DNA from: Bacteroidota bacterium
Lineage (GTDB): Bacteria > Bacteroidota > Bacteroidia > Cytophagales > Cyclobacteriaceae
Direction of reading: 5' to 3'
DNA: 43,105 bases
NCBI GenBank assembly: GCA_003973485.1
Contig: QNXU01000132.1
Span: forward strand, 1 to 43,105
Part shown: one piece after another, positions 29,206 to 39,306 of the stretch
Layout of the letters: each line of letters begins with the position of its first letter
How positions within the stretch are numbered: position 1 is the first letter of the stretch
Notes under the pieces: model-generated
The model's input: the letters and a program-made list of their open reading frames with translations, nothing else
The model's database searches: none
What the model was told of the DNA's origin: nothing
Translations under genes and position numbers: made by a program

Positions 29206-31416
29206 ATGCAGAATATAGATTTAGAAGAAGAACGTAAAGTCATCCTTAGAGAATACCGGAAACTGCTAAGGAAATCAAAACCATTTTTAAAAGATGGTGA
29301 TGCTAAATTGATTAAAAAAGCTTTCACAACCTCTATGGAGGCCCATAAGGAAATGAGAAGGAAATCAGGTGAACCCTATATCCTTCATCCTATTGCAGTG
29401 GCTACTATTTGTGTTGAAGAAATAGGTCTGGGTACAACTTCCATAATTTCTGCACTTTTGCATGATGTAGTGGAAGATACGGACTGGGAGCTGGAAGATA
29501 TTGAAAGAGAATTTGGACCAAAAGTAGCCCCAATTATTGATGGCTTAACCAAAATTTCAGGGGTTTTTGATTATGGAACTTCTCAACAAGCGGAAAATTT
29601 CAGGAAAATGCTTCTTACTCTTTCTAAAGATGTAAGGGTAATTCTTATCAAACTAGCTGATCGTTTGCATAATATGCGGACTCTGGAAAGCATGCCGAGA
29701 AATAAGCAATTGAAAATTGCTTCCGAAACCATTTATCTTTATGCACCATTGGCTCACCGATTAGGACTTTATGCAATAAAGTCAGAACTAGAGGATCTGC
29801 ATCTAAAATATACCGAGTCAGAGGTTTATCGAGATATTGCTAATAAAATCAATAATACTAAAGCCGCAAGGAAACGCTTTATCAATCATTTCATCTCGCC
29901 TATTGAAGGGGAGTTGGATAAATTGAAATGGAACTATTACATAAAAGGAAGACCAAAATCAATTTATTCGATATGGAGTAAAATGAAAAAACAAAACATC
30001 CCTTTTGAACAGGTGTACGATTTGTTTGCCATTAGAATTATCATTGATGCCCCTGATGAACATGAAAAAGCAGCTTGTTGGGAAGTTTATTCCATAGTTA
30101 CTGATTTTTACAAACCTAACCCTGACAGGCTGAGAGATTGGATATCAACCCCAAAAGCGAATGGTTATGAATCATTGCATACTACAGTAATGAGTGATAA
30201 TGGAAGTTGGGTAGAAGTGCAAATTAGAACGAGCAGAATGGATGAAATAGCTGAAAAAGGCTATGCCGCTCATTGGAAATATAAAGACTATTATACCAAG
30301 CCAGAGGAAACTCGATTAGAACAGTGGATTGCAAGGGTTCGTGAAATGTTAGAATCAAATGACACTAATGCAATTGAATTTTTGGATGATTTCCGATCAA
30401 ATTTATTCTCTGATGAGGTATTTGTATTTACGCCTAAAGGTGAATTAAAAACCTTGCCGAATGGTGCCACTGCTTTGGATTTTGCATTTGATATACACAC
30501 AGAAGTTGGAGCTAAATGTTTGGGTGCTAAAGTAAATAATAAACTAGTCCCGCTCAATTATGAGCTAAAAAATGGAGATCAGGTGGAAATTTTGACTTCC
30601 AATAAACAAAAGCCAAGTGAGGATTGGCTGCGATTTGTGGTCAGCTCTAAAGCTAAATCCAAAATAAAGGATGTATTAAAAGAGGATAAAAAATATGCTG
30701 CGGTTGAAGGTAAAGAAATTGTCTATCGAAAGCTGAAGCAAATGAAGATTACACCTTCTGATGAGGTGATTAATAAAATTAGAGCTTATTTTGAAGAGAA
30801 AACTCCACTTGATTTATATTATGGAATAGCAACTGGAAAACACGATCCGAAAAACATTAAAAAATTCCAGGATGAAGTGCTGGAAGGTCCCCAGAAAAAT
30901 AATAAACGCATAAGATCTTCTGCAGATGCCAAATCTTTTGAGCAGGAATTGAAAAAAGCCAAAGGGGAAGACATGTTGTTGATAGGGGAGGATATGGATG
31001 TGGTCGATTACGTAATAGCGGCTTGCTGTAATCCGATTCCTGGAGATGAAGTATTCGGTTTTGTAACTGTGAATGAAGGCATTAAAATCCATAGAACTTC
31101 TTGCCCTAATGCACCAGAACTGCTTTCCAATCATGGCAATAGAGTGATTAAAGCTAGATGGACTTCCCAGCAGGAAATTGCTTTTCTAGCTGGATTGCAA
31201 ATTATTGGAACGGATAGAGTAGGTTTGATCAGCGATGTGACTCAAATTATATCCAGTGAATTGGAAGTAAATATGCAGTCCATTTCCGTTGATACCAAAG
31301 ACGGGATTTTCGAAGGAAAAATTCACCTTTTTGTACAGAATACTAAGCATTTAGAGCAATTGATAGAAAAATTGAAAGCCGTTCGTGGGATAGTCAAGGT
31401 GAACCGCTATGATTAA
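29206..31416 (+). CDS. RelA/SpoT family (p)ppGpp synthetase/hydrolase
   Basis: HD domain (YILHPIAVATIC...ALLHDVVEDTDW), synthetase (YDLFAIRIIID...GYESLHTTV), TGS (EVFVFTPKGELKTLPNGATALDFAFDIHTEVG), ACT domain. Confidence 0.96.
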   Translation: MQNIDLEEERKVILREYRKLLRKSKPFLKDGDAKLIKKAFTTSMEAHKEMRRKSGEPYILHPIAVATICVEEIGLGTTSIISALLHDVVEDTDWELEDIEREFGPKVAPIIDGLTKISGVFDYGTSQQAENFRKMLLTLSKDVRVILIKLADRLHNMRTLESMPRNKQLKIASETIYLYAPLAHRLGLYAIKSELEDLHLKYTESEVYRDIANKINNTKAARKRFINHFISPIEGELDKLKWNYYIKGRPKSIYSIWSKMKKQNIPFEQVYDLFAIRIIIDAPDEHEKAACWEVYSIVTDFYKPNPDRLRDWISTPKANGYESLHTTVMSDNGSWVEVQIRTSRMDEIAEKGYAAHWKYKDYYTKPEETRLEQWIARVREMLESNDTNAIEFLDDFRSNLFSDEVFVFTPKGELKTLPNGATALDFAFDIHTEVGAKCLGAKVNNKLVPLNYELKNGDQVEILTSNKQKPSEDWLRFVVSSKAKSKIKDVLKEDKKYAAVEGKEIVYRKLKQMKITPSDEVINKIRAYFEEKTPLDLYYGIATGKHDPKNIKKFQDEVLEGPQKNNKRIRSSADAKSFEQELKKAKGEDMLLIGEDMDVVDYVIAACCNPIPGDEVFGFVTVNEGIKIHRTSCPNAPELLSNHGNRVIKARWTSQQEIAFLAGLQIIGTDRVGLISDVTQIISSELEVNMQSISVDTKDGIFEGKIHLFVQNTKHLEQLIEKLKAVRGIVKVNRYD

Positions 31417-31463
31417 TTGTAGATTTCCTATATTTGCGACTGAAGAAGGGAGATGAATAAATT

Positions 31464-31937
31464 ATGGCATTGAACGAGAAGGTTTATAAAGAAGTAAAAC
31501 AAATTTTCACGGCTTATTTAGAGAATAAAGGATTGAGAAAAACGCCTGAGCGTTATGCAATTCTTGAGGAAATTTATACCCGAACGGGGCATTTTGATGT
31601 GGAATCACTTTACATCAGCATGAAGAATAAAAACTACAGAGTAAGCCGTGCTACTGTTTACAATACTTTGGATTTATTAGTAGAGTGTGACTTGGTGAGC
31701 AAGCACCAATTCGGTAGAAACTTAGCTCAGTATGAAAAGTCTTATGGGTACAAACAGCATGATCATGTTATCTGTGCGGAGTGTCATAAGGTGGTGGAGT
31801 TTTGTGATCCGAGAATCCAAAATATTAAAACCATGATAGGAGATTTATTGAATTTCAAAATCATGCATCACTCCTTAAATTTATACGGAATTTGTGGAGA
31901 TTGTCAAGCAAAGCAAAAAGCCGAAGAGCAAGAATAA
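31464..31937 (+). CDS. Fur family transcriptional regulator
   Basis: [63 protein letters not shown]. Confidence 0.95.
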   Translation: MALNEKVYKEVKQIFTAYLENKGLRKTPERYAILEEIYTRTGHFDVESLYISMKNKNYRVSRATVYNTLDLLVECDLVSKHQFGRNLAQYEKSYGYKQHDHVICAECHKVVEFCDPRIQNIKTMIGDLLNFKIMHHSLNLYGICGDCQAKQKAEEQE

Positions 31938-31957
31938 TTTTTTAATAAAGAGATAAA

Positions 31958-32296
31958 ATGGATTACAAAAAAGAAGTCGTTGATAATATTCTTAATTTAG
32001 AAATTTCAGGTGACCTAATAGGAGAAAATAATGGACCAGGATTGGTTGAATTATTGAATGATCATATTAATAAAGGCATCACAAAATGCATCATTGACAT
32101 CTCAGGTGTCCGCTACATGAATAGTAGTGGAATTGGAGTATTGATTACCATTTTAACCAAATTGAGAAATAAGGATGGAGAGGTTGTGTTAATAAACCCA
32201 TCTGAACAAGTGAAAAAATTATTAGTAATCACCAAGCTTAATAATATTTTCACCATCTACGACACTAAAGAAGAGGCAATTGCGAGCTTGAAATAA
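31958..32296 (+). CDS. STAS domain anti-sigma factor antagonist-like protein
   Basis: LEISGDLIGENNGPGLVELL, CIIDISGVRYMNSSGIGVLITILTKLR. Confidence 0.93.
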   Translation: MDYKKEVVDNILNLEISGDLIGENNGPGLVELLNDHINKGITKCIIDISGVRYMNSSGIGVLITILTKLRNKDGEVVLINPSEQVKKLLVITKLNNIFTIYDTKEEAIASLK

Positions 32297-32385
32297 GTGG
32301 TAGAAGTACTAGAAATAATTAATTCATAAATTTATCAGATTCAGTCTTTATCCTAAAAGGCTGTCATAATTTAAAATCATAAAAA

Positions 32386-33654
32386 ATGAAAATGGATGTT
32401 TTGTTGGGTTTGCAATGGGGGGATGAAGGAAAAGGAAAAGTAGTAGATGTTTTAGCGCCCAAATACAATACAGTGGCTAGGTTTCAGGGTGGTCCAAATG
32501 CTGGTCATACCTTAGAATTTGATGGTATTAAACATGTGTTGCATCAAATCCCTAGTGGAATATTTAGAAGCTCTATAAAAAATGTAATTGGAAATGGAGT
32601 GGTGCTAGACCCTGTTATTTTTAGAAATGAAATCAAAAAATTAGACCCATTTAACATCAATTTCAAGGATAATTTATGGATTTCTAATAAAGCGCAGTTG
32701 ATATTGCCTACTCATCGTCTTTTGGATGCTGCTTATGAGAAATCAAAAGGAAATGAAAAGATTGGATCTACTTTAAAAGGAATAGGACCTACTTATCAGG
32801 ATAAAATAGCCCGATTAGGCTTAAGAGTTGGTGATATTTTTTATGATAATTTCAAGGAAAAATACCAGAAATTGGTAGATGCTCATAAAACGATTCTTGA
32901 GTTTTATAAACATGATTATGAATTGGAAGAAGCTGAAAAGACATTTTTCGAAGCAATTGAATACCTGAAAACTTTCAATGTTAGCTCAACGGAGTATTTG
33001 ATCAATAAAGAGTTGAAAGCAGGCAAATCTGTTTTGGCTGAAGGTGCTCAAGGTTCATTATTGGATGTTGATTTTGGTAGTTATCCTTTCGTAACCAGCT
33101 CAAATACCATGACTGCTGGGGTCTGCACTGGATTAGGCGTGGCTCCCAATAGTATTCAAAAAGTTTATGGGATATTTAAGGCTTATTGTACGAGAGTAGG
33201 CGGTGGACCTTTCCCAACTGAGCTTCATGATGAAAATGGTAAAGAACTACAGAAAGTCGGAAATGAATTTGGAGCTACTACAGGTCGCCCAAGAAGATGC
33301 GGATGGTTGGATATTCCTGCACTGAAATATGTAGTAATGATAAACGGAGTGACAGAATTGTTTATGATGAAAGCGGATGTTTTATCTGGTTTTGAAAAGA
33401 TAAAAGTCTGTACTCAATATGAATTGGAAGATGGCACCATTACAGATGAATTTCCTTATGATATTGTAGATACTGAAGTTAAACCAATCTACGAAGAATT
33501 AGAAGGCTGGAATTGTAGTTTAGATAATATTGATTCCTTTGATGCTATGCCTAAGCCATTGAAAGATTATATCACCTACATTGAAGAGAAATTAGGAGTG
33601 CCTATCAATTTGGTTTCAGTTGGGCCAGATAGGACTCAAACTATATTGAGATAA
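32386..33654 (+). CDS. purA: Adenylosuccinate synthase
   Basis: VLLGLQWGDEGKGKVVDVLAPKY, RFQGGPNAGHTL, AEGAQGSLLDVDFGSYPFVTSSNT, GRPRRCGWLD. Confidence 0.97.
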   Translation: MKMDVLLGLQWGDEGKGKVVDVLAPKYNTVARFQGGPNAGHTLEFDGIKHVLHQIPSGIFRSSIKNVIGNGVVLDPVIFRNEIKKLDPFNINFKDNLWISNKAQLILPTHRLLDAAYEKSKGNEKIGSTLKGIGPTYQDKIARLGLRVGDIFYDNFKEKYQKLVDAHKTILEFYKHDYELEEAEKTFFEAIEYLKTFNVSSTEYLINKELKAGKSVLAEGAQGSLLDVDFGSYPFVTSSNTMTAGVCTGLGVAPNSIQKVYGIFKAYCTRVGGGPFPTELHDENGKELQKVGNEFGATTGRPRRCGWLDIPALKYVVMINGVTELFMMKADVLSGFEKIKVCTQYELEDGTITDEFPYDIVDTEVKPIYEELEGWNCSLDNIDSFDAMPKPLKDYITYIEEKLGVPINLVSVGPDRTQTILR

Positions 33655-33682
33655 ATACTAATAATTAATATGTTTTGAATTA

Positions 33683-33712
33683 GGAAGCTGAGTGATTGGC
33701 TTCCTTTTTTTT
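33683..33712 (+). terminator. purA intrinsic terminator
   Basis: GGAAGC-TGAGTGATTG-GCTTCC-TTTTTTTT. Confidence 0.85.
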
Positions 33713-33718
33713 AATAAA

Positions 33719-34384
33719 TTACTTGTCAAGTAAACTCAAAATTTCCCTTATTTCTTCTTCTGAATAATCAGATTCAGAAATCGATTCTAATTCAAAATGA
33801 GTAATGGTCTTTGAGCCTTCTTTGGTTAATTTACTAAATATGACTCCTGAATGGTAAAGCGGGAATATGTTACTCTTGCCACCATATATCTCACTGATAA
33901 TCCTGTATTTATTGGGTAGTTCCAACTCTTTCAAAAAAAAGACATGGCTTATTAATGGGGTGCTTCCAAAGTCATTTTCTTTTGTGGTTAAAAAATATTG
34001 ATAGGTTTCCCCGTTGATAGCACTATCCTTCTGATTCATGATTGAATGTGGATCACTACTAAATCTCACTGGTGGAGTGGTATCATGTATCGTCTTTGAT
34101 TCTGGTTTATATTCATATACAGACTGGTCTCTTATATCTAGAATTTGAATTATGGGTTCTTTGAAAAATTTATTAAGACCAGCACCTGTCCACTGTTGCA
34201 CAATATAATTTCCAACGAAATCATACTCCATGCTTTCTATTGCACTCTCAATTTGAGATTTATAAGTTAGCTTAAAGTTTGAACTATTATTTATCTGAAA
34301 TTGAGCAAAGACATAATTCAAATTAAATAAAGTGCAGATTAAGATTGCAAATGAGCTATTAAGCAGTGGTTTTTTAAGAATCAT
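33719..34384 (-). CDS. Hypothetical secreted protein
   Basis: N-terminal signal peptide (MILKKPLLNSSFAILICTLFNLNYVFAQ); otherwise not recognised. Confidence 0.6.
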   Translation of the reverse strand: MILKKPLLNSSFAILICTLFNLNYVFAQFQINNSSNFKLTYKSQIESAIESMEYDFVGNYIVQQWTGAGLNKFFKEPIIQILDIRDQSVYEYKPESKTIHDTTPPVRFSSDPHSIMNQKDSAINGETYQYFLTTKENDFGSTPLISHVFFLKELELPNKYRIISEIYGGKSNIFPLYHSGVIFSKLTKEGSKTITHFELESISESDYSEEEIREILSLLDK

Positions 34385-34397
34385 AGTTATGGTTTTA

Positions 34398-34985
34398 TTA
34401 ATCTAAAGCTATATTATTTTGCTTAGCATACTTTTCAATTTTAGGCAGTCCCACTTTTCTCCTTCTCTTATTAACATTTGCAAAATCTTCAATTTCATTA
34501 AGTCTGAAAGAAGCTGATTTTTCATCGTAATAATATTGAGTGCCGTAAATTTGGGGTAAGTCATTGTAAACTTTCAGTCTATCAATGTAAAGAGCATAAT
34601 TTCTTTTTTCTATTTTATTTTCTAGATAAGCTTTTTCCACTATCTCTTTAAAGCTTTCCATTTCCTCTTTTGAGGAATGCTGAATGGCTAAGAATAGCCC
34701 CATATTAGCAAGTTCGCCTATTTCTTTTTTGCTTTTCCAGCCATATTCATTGAGGAAAATGGTCACTTTATGTAAAAGGGTTGAATCAAGAACTTTCATC
34801 TCTTTGATCAACTCTTGATCTTCTGATTCAGGATTTACTTGCTGCCTAATTTTCAGGGATTGGATTGTGAGTTCCTCTATTGCTTTTGCTTCTTCTTTAA
34901 AATTATTTTCAGATTGATTTTGGGAATAGGAAGGAATTGAAACAATAAAGTAGATTGAAAGGATAAGGATTAAATAGTTTCTCAT
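34398..34985 (-). CDS. Secreted DUF6624-like protein
   Basis: LYIDRLKVYNDLPQIYGTQYYYDE...FANVNKRRRKVGLPKIEKYAK resembles the DUF6624 C-terminal signature (from memory). Confidence 0.65.
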   Translation of the reverse strand: MRNYLILILSIYFIVSIPSYSQNQSENNFKEEAKAIEELTIQSLKIRQQVNPESEDQELIKEMKVLDSTLLHKVTIFLNEYGWKSKKEIGELANMGLFLAIQHSSKEEMESFKEIVEKAYLENKIEKRNYALYIDRLKVYNDLPQIYGTQYYYDEKSASFRLNEIEDFANVNKRRRKVGLPKIEKYAKQNNIALD

Positions 34986-35066
34986 CTAAATGTAGGTTAA
35001 TAGTTTAGCAATTTTAAAACGAACTGAGGAAAAGATTAATTATAATCAAAGTAAATTATTTGGACT

Positions 35067-36071
35067 TTATAACTCACTGTCCAAACTCTCCCCTTCAAAT
35101 TGAGTATCTAAACTAATGGCATTTAAGCCTTGTTCCTGCAAGTATTTCGTAAAAGCATTCGAATAGCCATGAGTAGAATAAACTGTTTCCGCTTCAGACA
35201 ATTTTACAGCTTCTAGTAATCCATTCCAGTCGGCATGGTCGGAAAGCACAAATCCTCTATCAGCAGCTTTTCTTCTTCTGGTGCCTCTAAGCATCATCCA
35301 GCCAGAGGCAATACCAGTGCTATAAGGCGCTAGTTTTTTCATCCAAGCTGTCCCGATGGAAGCAGGAGTTGCTATCACCAAATTTCCTTGATAATCTTTT
35401 TTAGGAATTTCATTCGTGATTTTAAGGGTTTCAGGTAGCTGTAATCCTGTTCTTCTTAGGGCTTCTGTTGCATTTTCTACAGCCCCATGCGTATAGATTT
35501 TACCAATTTCTGAATCCACATTTTTCATGATTCGCTGGGCCTTTCCCAAGGCATAGGCAAAAATCACAGAGGTTTTTTCATTTTCTTTATTTTGCTTCCA
35601 CCATTTATTGATTTCGTTGAAAATCTCAACCTGTGGTTTCCACTGATAAATGGGTAAGCCAAAAGTGGTTTCAGTTACGAATTCATGGCATTTTACAGGT
35701 TCGAAGGCTGTAGATAAGCCATCATCTTCTAATTTATAATCTCCAGAAACGACTGCTATTCTCCCTTTAAATTCTAACCTGATTTGTGCAGAACCGGGGA
35801 TATGGCCTGCAGGGTGGAAGCTGGCTTTAACGCCATTTATATTGATGCTTTTACCGTATTCTGTGGTTTCTATTTGAATATCATCACCCAATCTTTGTCG
35901 CATGATATTTTCGGAATGATGGTGTGCTAAATAATGCTGATGCCCTGACCGAGAATGATCAGCGTGAGCATGGGTGATTAAGGCTTTCTTAACTGGTCGC
36001 CATGGATCAATGTAAAATTTACCTTCCGGACAGTAAATTCCTTTATTTGTAAATTGTAGAATAGATTCCAT
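35067..36071 (-). CDS. MBL-fold ligase-associated DNA damage response exonuclease-like protein
   Basis: FYIDPWRPVKKALITHAHADHSRSGHQHYLAH, FHPAGHIPGSAQIRLEFKGRIAVVSGDYKLEDDGLSTAFEPVKCHEFVTETTFGLP, FVLSDHADWNGLLEAV. Confidence 0.88.
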   Translation of the reverse strand: MESILQFTNKGIYCPEGKFYIDPWRPVKKALITHAHADHSRSGHQHYLAHHHSENIMRQRLGDDIQIETTEYGKSININGVKASFHPAGHIPGSAQIRLEFKGRIAVVSGDYKLEDDGLSTAFEPVKCHEFVTETTFGLPIYQWKPQVEIFNEINKWWKQNKENEKTSVIFAYALGKAQRIMKNVDSEIGKIYTHGAVENATEALRRTGLQLPETLKITNEIPKKDYQGNLVIATPASIGTAWMKKLAPYSTGIASGWMMLRGTRRRKAADRGFVLSDHADWNGLLEAVKLSEAETVYSTHGYSNAFTKYLQEQGLNAISLDTQFEGESLDSEL

Positions 36072-36090
36072 GTTGGATTAACTTCAAGCA

Positions 36091-36546
36091 TTAGTCTTTG
36101 TTTTGATTTACTTTGGAGATAATTCGGGAGAGTTCTGCTATTTCTTCTTCGGTTAATACTCCGAAAAATTCATCCATTTTTTGCTTAATAATAGGTTCTA
36201 TTCGGTCAATTAATTTAGCCCCTTCACTATTGATTGAAATCGCAGAATTCCTCTTATCATCTGCTTGACGTGCTCTATTAATTAATCTTTTTTCTACTAA
36301 TCTTTGTACTATGCGAGATATGTCAGGAACATTTTCTCTTAAATGGCTTTTAACCATATTCAAATTCATAGGCTTTCCTGCATTATCATTGAGGATGGCT
36401 AGTACTTCATATTGCTGACGTGTTATGCCAAATGTCTTCATTTCTTTCGAGATATTGTAAGACAATTTCTGTTGGCAATTCAGCAGTATGGAAAATGTTT
36501 CGCCTATTAATGGATTTGAATTGTTTTTATCCTTCTTACTCTGCAT
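36091..36546 (-). CDS. MarR family transcriptional regulator
   Basis: FGITRQQYEVLAILND...VPDISRIVQRLVEKRLINRARQADDKRNSAISINSEGAKLI. Confidence 0.92.
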   Translation of the reverse strand: MQSKKDKNNSNPLIGETFSILLNCQQKLSYNISKEMKTFGITRQQYEVLAILNDNAGKPMNLNMVKSHLRENVPDISRIVQRLVEKRLINRARQADDKRNSAISINSEGAKLIDRIEPIIKQKMDEFFGVLTEEEIAELSRIISKVNQNKD

Positions 36547-36608
36547 TCCTTTGATTCGATTAATATTAATTAATCTTCGATTAACTTATCAAAAGTAAGG
36601 ATTAAAAT

Positions 36609-37871
36609 CTATATTCCGAAGATTATATTCGACAAAACCTTACATTTCATCTCAGTTTCTTCCCATTCTTTTTCAGCTTTCGAATCTTCCGTAATCCCAG
36701 CCCCAGCATAAAAGGTAACAGATTGGTTATTGATTTGGCAACATCTTAGATTTACAAACAAATGACTTAAGCCATCCATGTGAACTGGCCCTAAAAACCC
36801 ACTAAAGTAGCTTCGGTTATGTTTTTCTTCATTAGTTAAGAAATTTAAGGCAGGTTCTTTTGGCATCCCACAAACTGCAGAGGTAGGGTGCAATAACTTA
36901 AGCATAACAGAACCTAATTCAGGGAAATTAACAGATTCAGTATGTACTTTGAATGTAGTTTTTAGATGTAAAAGATTCCCAGCTTGAACAGTTTTAGGGC
37001 CAATTTCATCAAAGTCTCTCAATCTAATTTTCTTAAAACAATTGATTACGTATCGTGAAACATAAGCTTGCTCTTCAATTTCTTTCTGAGTCCAGGTAGT
37101 TTCTGCAATGCTTTTTTCTGACTTTGCTTGCGTACCAGCTAAAGCCATTGTTTTAAAATATTCTCCCCTCTTATCTTCAATTAAGGTTTCTGGACTTGCA
37201 CCAAACCATAATCCAGTTTTGGCAGAGTATGTTAAGTTAACAAATGCGTTAGGATACTTTTCACAAGCATTAATAAAAGCCTGTCCTAAATTAATATCAT
37301 TTTTGCTTTCAATGTTTTTGATTTTGGAAGGTACAACCTTATAAAATTCTTCTCTTTTTATAAGTTGAATTCCTTTTTCCACCATCGCGATATAATCGGA
37401 AGCTAAAGTCGATTTATTATTTAATCCTTTTTCTAATAAAGTGAAATCAAAATCGGTGTTTGTATTTTCAATTTTCTTCTCGATTTCATCACTGGGAGAT
37501 TTTTGCCATTCCAACGAATGTGATTGATTACTCCTTTTGTTTTCTCTGTTAAGATTGATTTCTGCTATTATCTCTGCTTCAAAATGTACGATTTTATCTT
37601 CTTCTGTTTGAAAAGGATGAAGTAAAAAACCAGAAGAAAGGTCTTCTAAATTAAAATCATCAATGGCCTTACCTCCTGATAAATCACACAGAATCTGTAA
37701 TTTTGAGTCATTTGGAAGTCTGTAGATAGCAAGTGCAGCGCTATGTTGTTGTGCAAATGCTAAAAGTTTATTGAGATGAGCCTCAGCGGTTAGCTGAGTA
37801 TGTTTTATATCTTGAGTTTCTTTTTCCAAAATTATTTCTTCACTACTGCCATTGTAATACGACTTACACAT
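36609..37871 (-). CDS. menF: Isochorismate synthase (chorismate-binding family)
   Basis: REEFYKVVPSKI, GLWFGASPETLIE, FKTMALAGTQ, LHPTSAVCGMPKEPALNFL, RSYFSGFLGPVHMDG, FYAGAGITEDSKAEKEWEETEMK. Confidence 0.88.
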   Translation of the reverse strand: MCKSYYNGSSEEIILEKETQDIKHTQLTAEAHLNKLLAFAQQHSAALAIYRLPNDSKLQILCDLSGGKAIDDFNLEDLSSGFLLHPFQTEEDKIVHFEAEIIAEINLNRENKRSNQSHSLEWQKSPSDEIEKKIENTNTDFDFTLLEKGLNNKSTLASDYIAMVEKGIQLIKREEFYKVVPSKIKNIESKNDINLGQAFINACEKYPNAFVNLTYSAKTGLWFGASPETLIEDKRGEYFKTMALAGTQAKSEKSIAETTWTQKEIEEQAYVSRYVINCFKKIRLRDFDEIGPKTVQAGNLLHLKTTFKVHTESVNFPELGSVMLKLLHPTSAVCGMPKEPALNFLTNEEKHNRSYFSGFLGPVHMDGLSHLFVNLRCCQINNQSVTFYAGAGITEDSKAEKEWEETEMKCKVLSNIIFGI

Positions 37872-38257
37872 ATCAATTGTTCACGCTCGTTCTTAATTTC
37901 TATTTGCCAAACTTGTGTGGTTCTCCCTACATGAACCGGAGTGGTTTTTCCATAAACCCATCCTTCTTTAATTCCTCGTATGTGGTTGGCATTGATTTCT
38001 AATCCAACGCAATAAAATTTATCTGGGTCAACCATTAGCATAGCTGCTACACTGCCTAAAGTTTCCGCTAAAACCACCGAAGCACCACCGTGCAACAGGC
38101 CATAAGGCTGATGGGTTCTTTTATCTACTGGCATTTTTGCAATTAAATAATTATCCCCAATTTCTGTAAAGCTCATGCCTAACACCTCAGAAATCGTATT
38201 TTTGCCCAATTTATTGAGCTCTTCTACGCTTGGTTTTTGAAGAAATTTCCTATCCAT
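37832..38257 (-). CDS. PaaI-like hotdog thioesterase (possible DHNA-CoA thioesterase)
   Basis: THQPYGLLHGGASVVLAETLGSVAAML, HIRGIKEGWVYGKTTPVHVGRTTQVWQIEIKNE; next to menF. Start Met at 38257 preferred. Confidence 0.85.
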   Translation of the reverse strand: MDRKFLQKPSVEELNKLGKNTISEVLGMSFTEIGDNYLIAKMPVDKRTHQPYGLLHGGASVVLAETLGSVAAMLMVDPDKFYCVGLEINANHIRGIKEGWVYGKTTPVHVGRTTQVWQIEIKNEREQLICVSRITMAVVKK

Positions 38258-38361
38258 AGTAATTGCACTAAATCTGTTTTGTAATTTCGAGCCGAAAATT
38301 ACGGATTCACATTCAATTTTGAACAATATTTCTTGAAATTGATTGATTTTGAAAAATTGAT

Positions 38362-38982
38362 ATGGTCAAAGATATATACATAGTGCGCCACGGGCAGACG
38401 GATTACAACCTTAAAGGAATTGTCCAGGGCAGTGGAGTGGATGCTTCTTTAAACGATAATGGAAGAAAACAAGCCGTTGATTTTTTTAATGCTTATGGCG
38501 ATTTTCCTTTTGATAAATTGTATGTATCTAATTTAAAAAGGACGCAAGAATCAGTTCAGGGTTTTATTGACAAAGGTCTGCCTTATGAAAAACTTTCTGG
38601 ATTGAATGAAATCAGTTGGGGAACTAGAGAAGGACAGCCTTTTACGCCAGAAGAAAATAAATATTACTTTGCCATGCTGGATAGATGGAAGCAAGGGGAA
38701 ACTTCCTTGCCCGTTGAAGGTGGTGAATCTCCTGATCAGGTTGCCATGCGGCAGTTGGATGCCATGAAATATATCATGAGCAGAGAGGATGAACAAAAAG
38801 TTTTGATTTGCATGCACGGCAGAGCCATGAGAATTCTGCTGGCTCAGTTATTCAATTATCCGCTTTACGATATGGATATCTTTGAGCATTCAAATTTAGC
38901 TTTATATCATATCAGAGCCACGAAGAATATGTTTCAGTTGGTGAAGTATAATGATAAGGGGCATTTGAGTGGGGATTTTTAA
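38362..38982 (+). CDS. Histidine phosphatase family protein (phosphoglycerate-mutase-like)
   Basis: MVKDIYIVRHGQTDYNLKGIVQGSGVDASLNDNGRKQA, SNLKRTQESV, VLICMHGRAMRILL. Confidence 0.92.
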   Translation: MVKDIYIVRHGQTDYNLKGIVQGSGVDASLNDNGRKQAVDFFNAYGDFPFDKLYVSNLKRTQESVQGFIDKGLPYEKLSGLNEISWGTREGQPFTPEENKYYFAMLDRWKQGETSLPVEGGESPDQVAMRQLDAMKYIMSREDEQKVLICMHGRAMRILLAQLFNYPLYDMDIFEHSNLALYHIRATKNMFQLVKYNDKGHLSGDF

Positions 38983-39049
38983 AAGATTTAATATCTCTAG
39001 AGGTAATGTTTTCTGCTTTCATTTTTCTTTCCTTCTTTTTGCTGCTATA

Positions 39050-39270
39050 TAACAAGATTGACCGAAGGCGTCTTTGACGCGAAAAATGTCTCGCAAAGCC
39101 GCGAAGTCGCAAAGTTTTCGCAAAGGAAAATTTTTGTCATGTTCTTTGAAGTTCAGTTTAAAGACCGCGAATACTTGAAAAAAAGAAACAAAAATTCAAG
39201 ACAAAACTTCCGTCCACAAGCCCCCGCTGGCCCGCTGTTTTGTCCTCCATCCCGCACGCACGGAATAACT
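39050..39270. repeat. GC-richer intergenic repeat-like segment with CGCAAAG units
   Basis: TCTCGCAAAGCCGCGAAGTCGCAAAGTTTTCGCAAAGG, then CCGTCCACAAGCCCCCGCTGGCCCGCTG; compositionally unlike its surroundings. Confidence 0.5.
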
Positions 39271-39306
39271 TAAATCAAAATTTACAAAACTGTTAATTTG
39301 AGCAAG

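Noticed and set aside
39058-39273. 71-aa ORF in the CGCAAAG repeat segment
   Set aside because: Encoded by repeat-like DNA with low-complexity translation; unlikely real.
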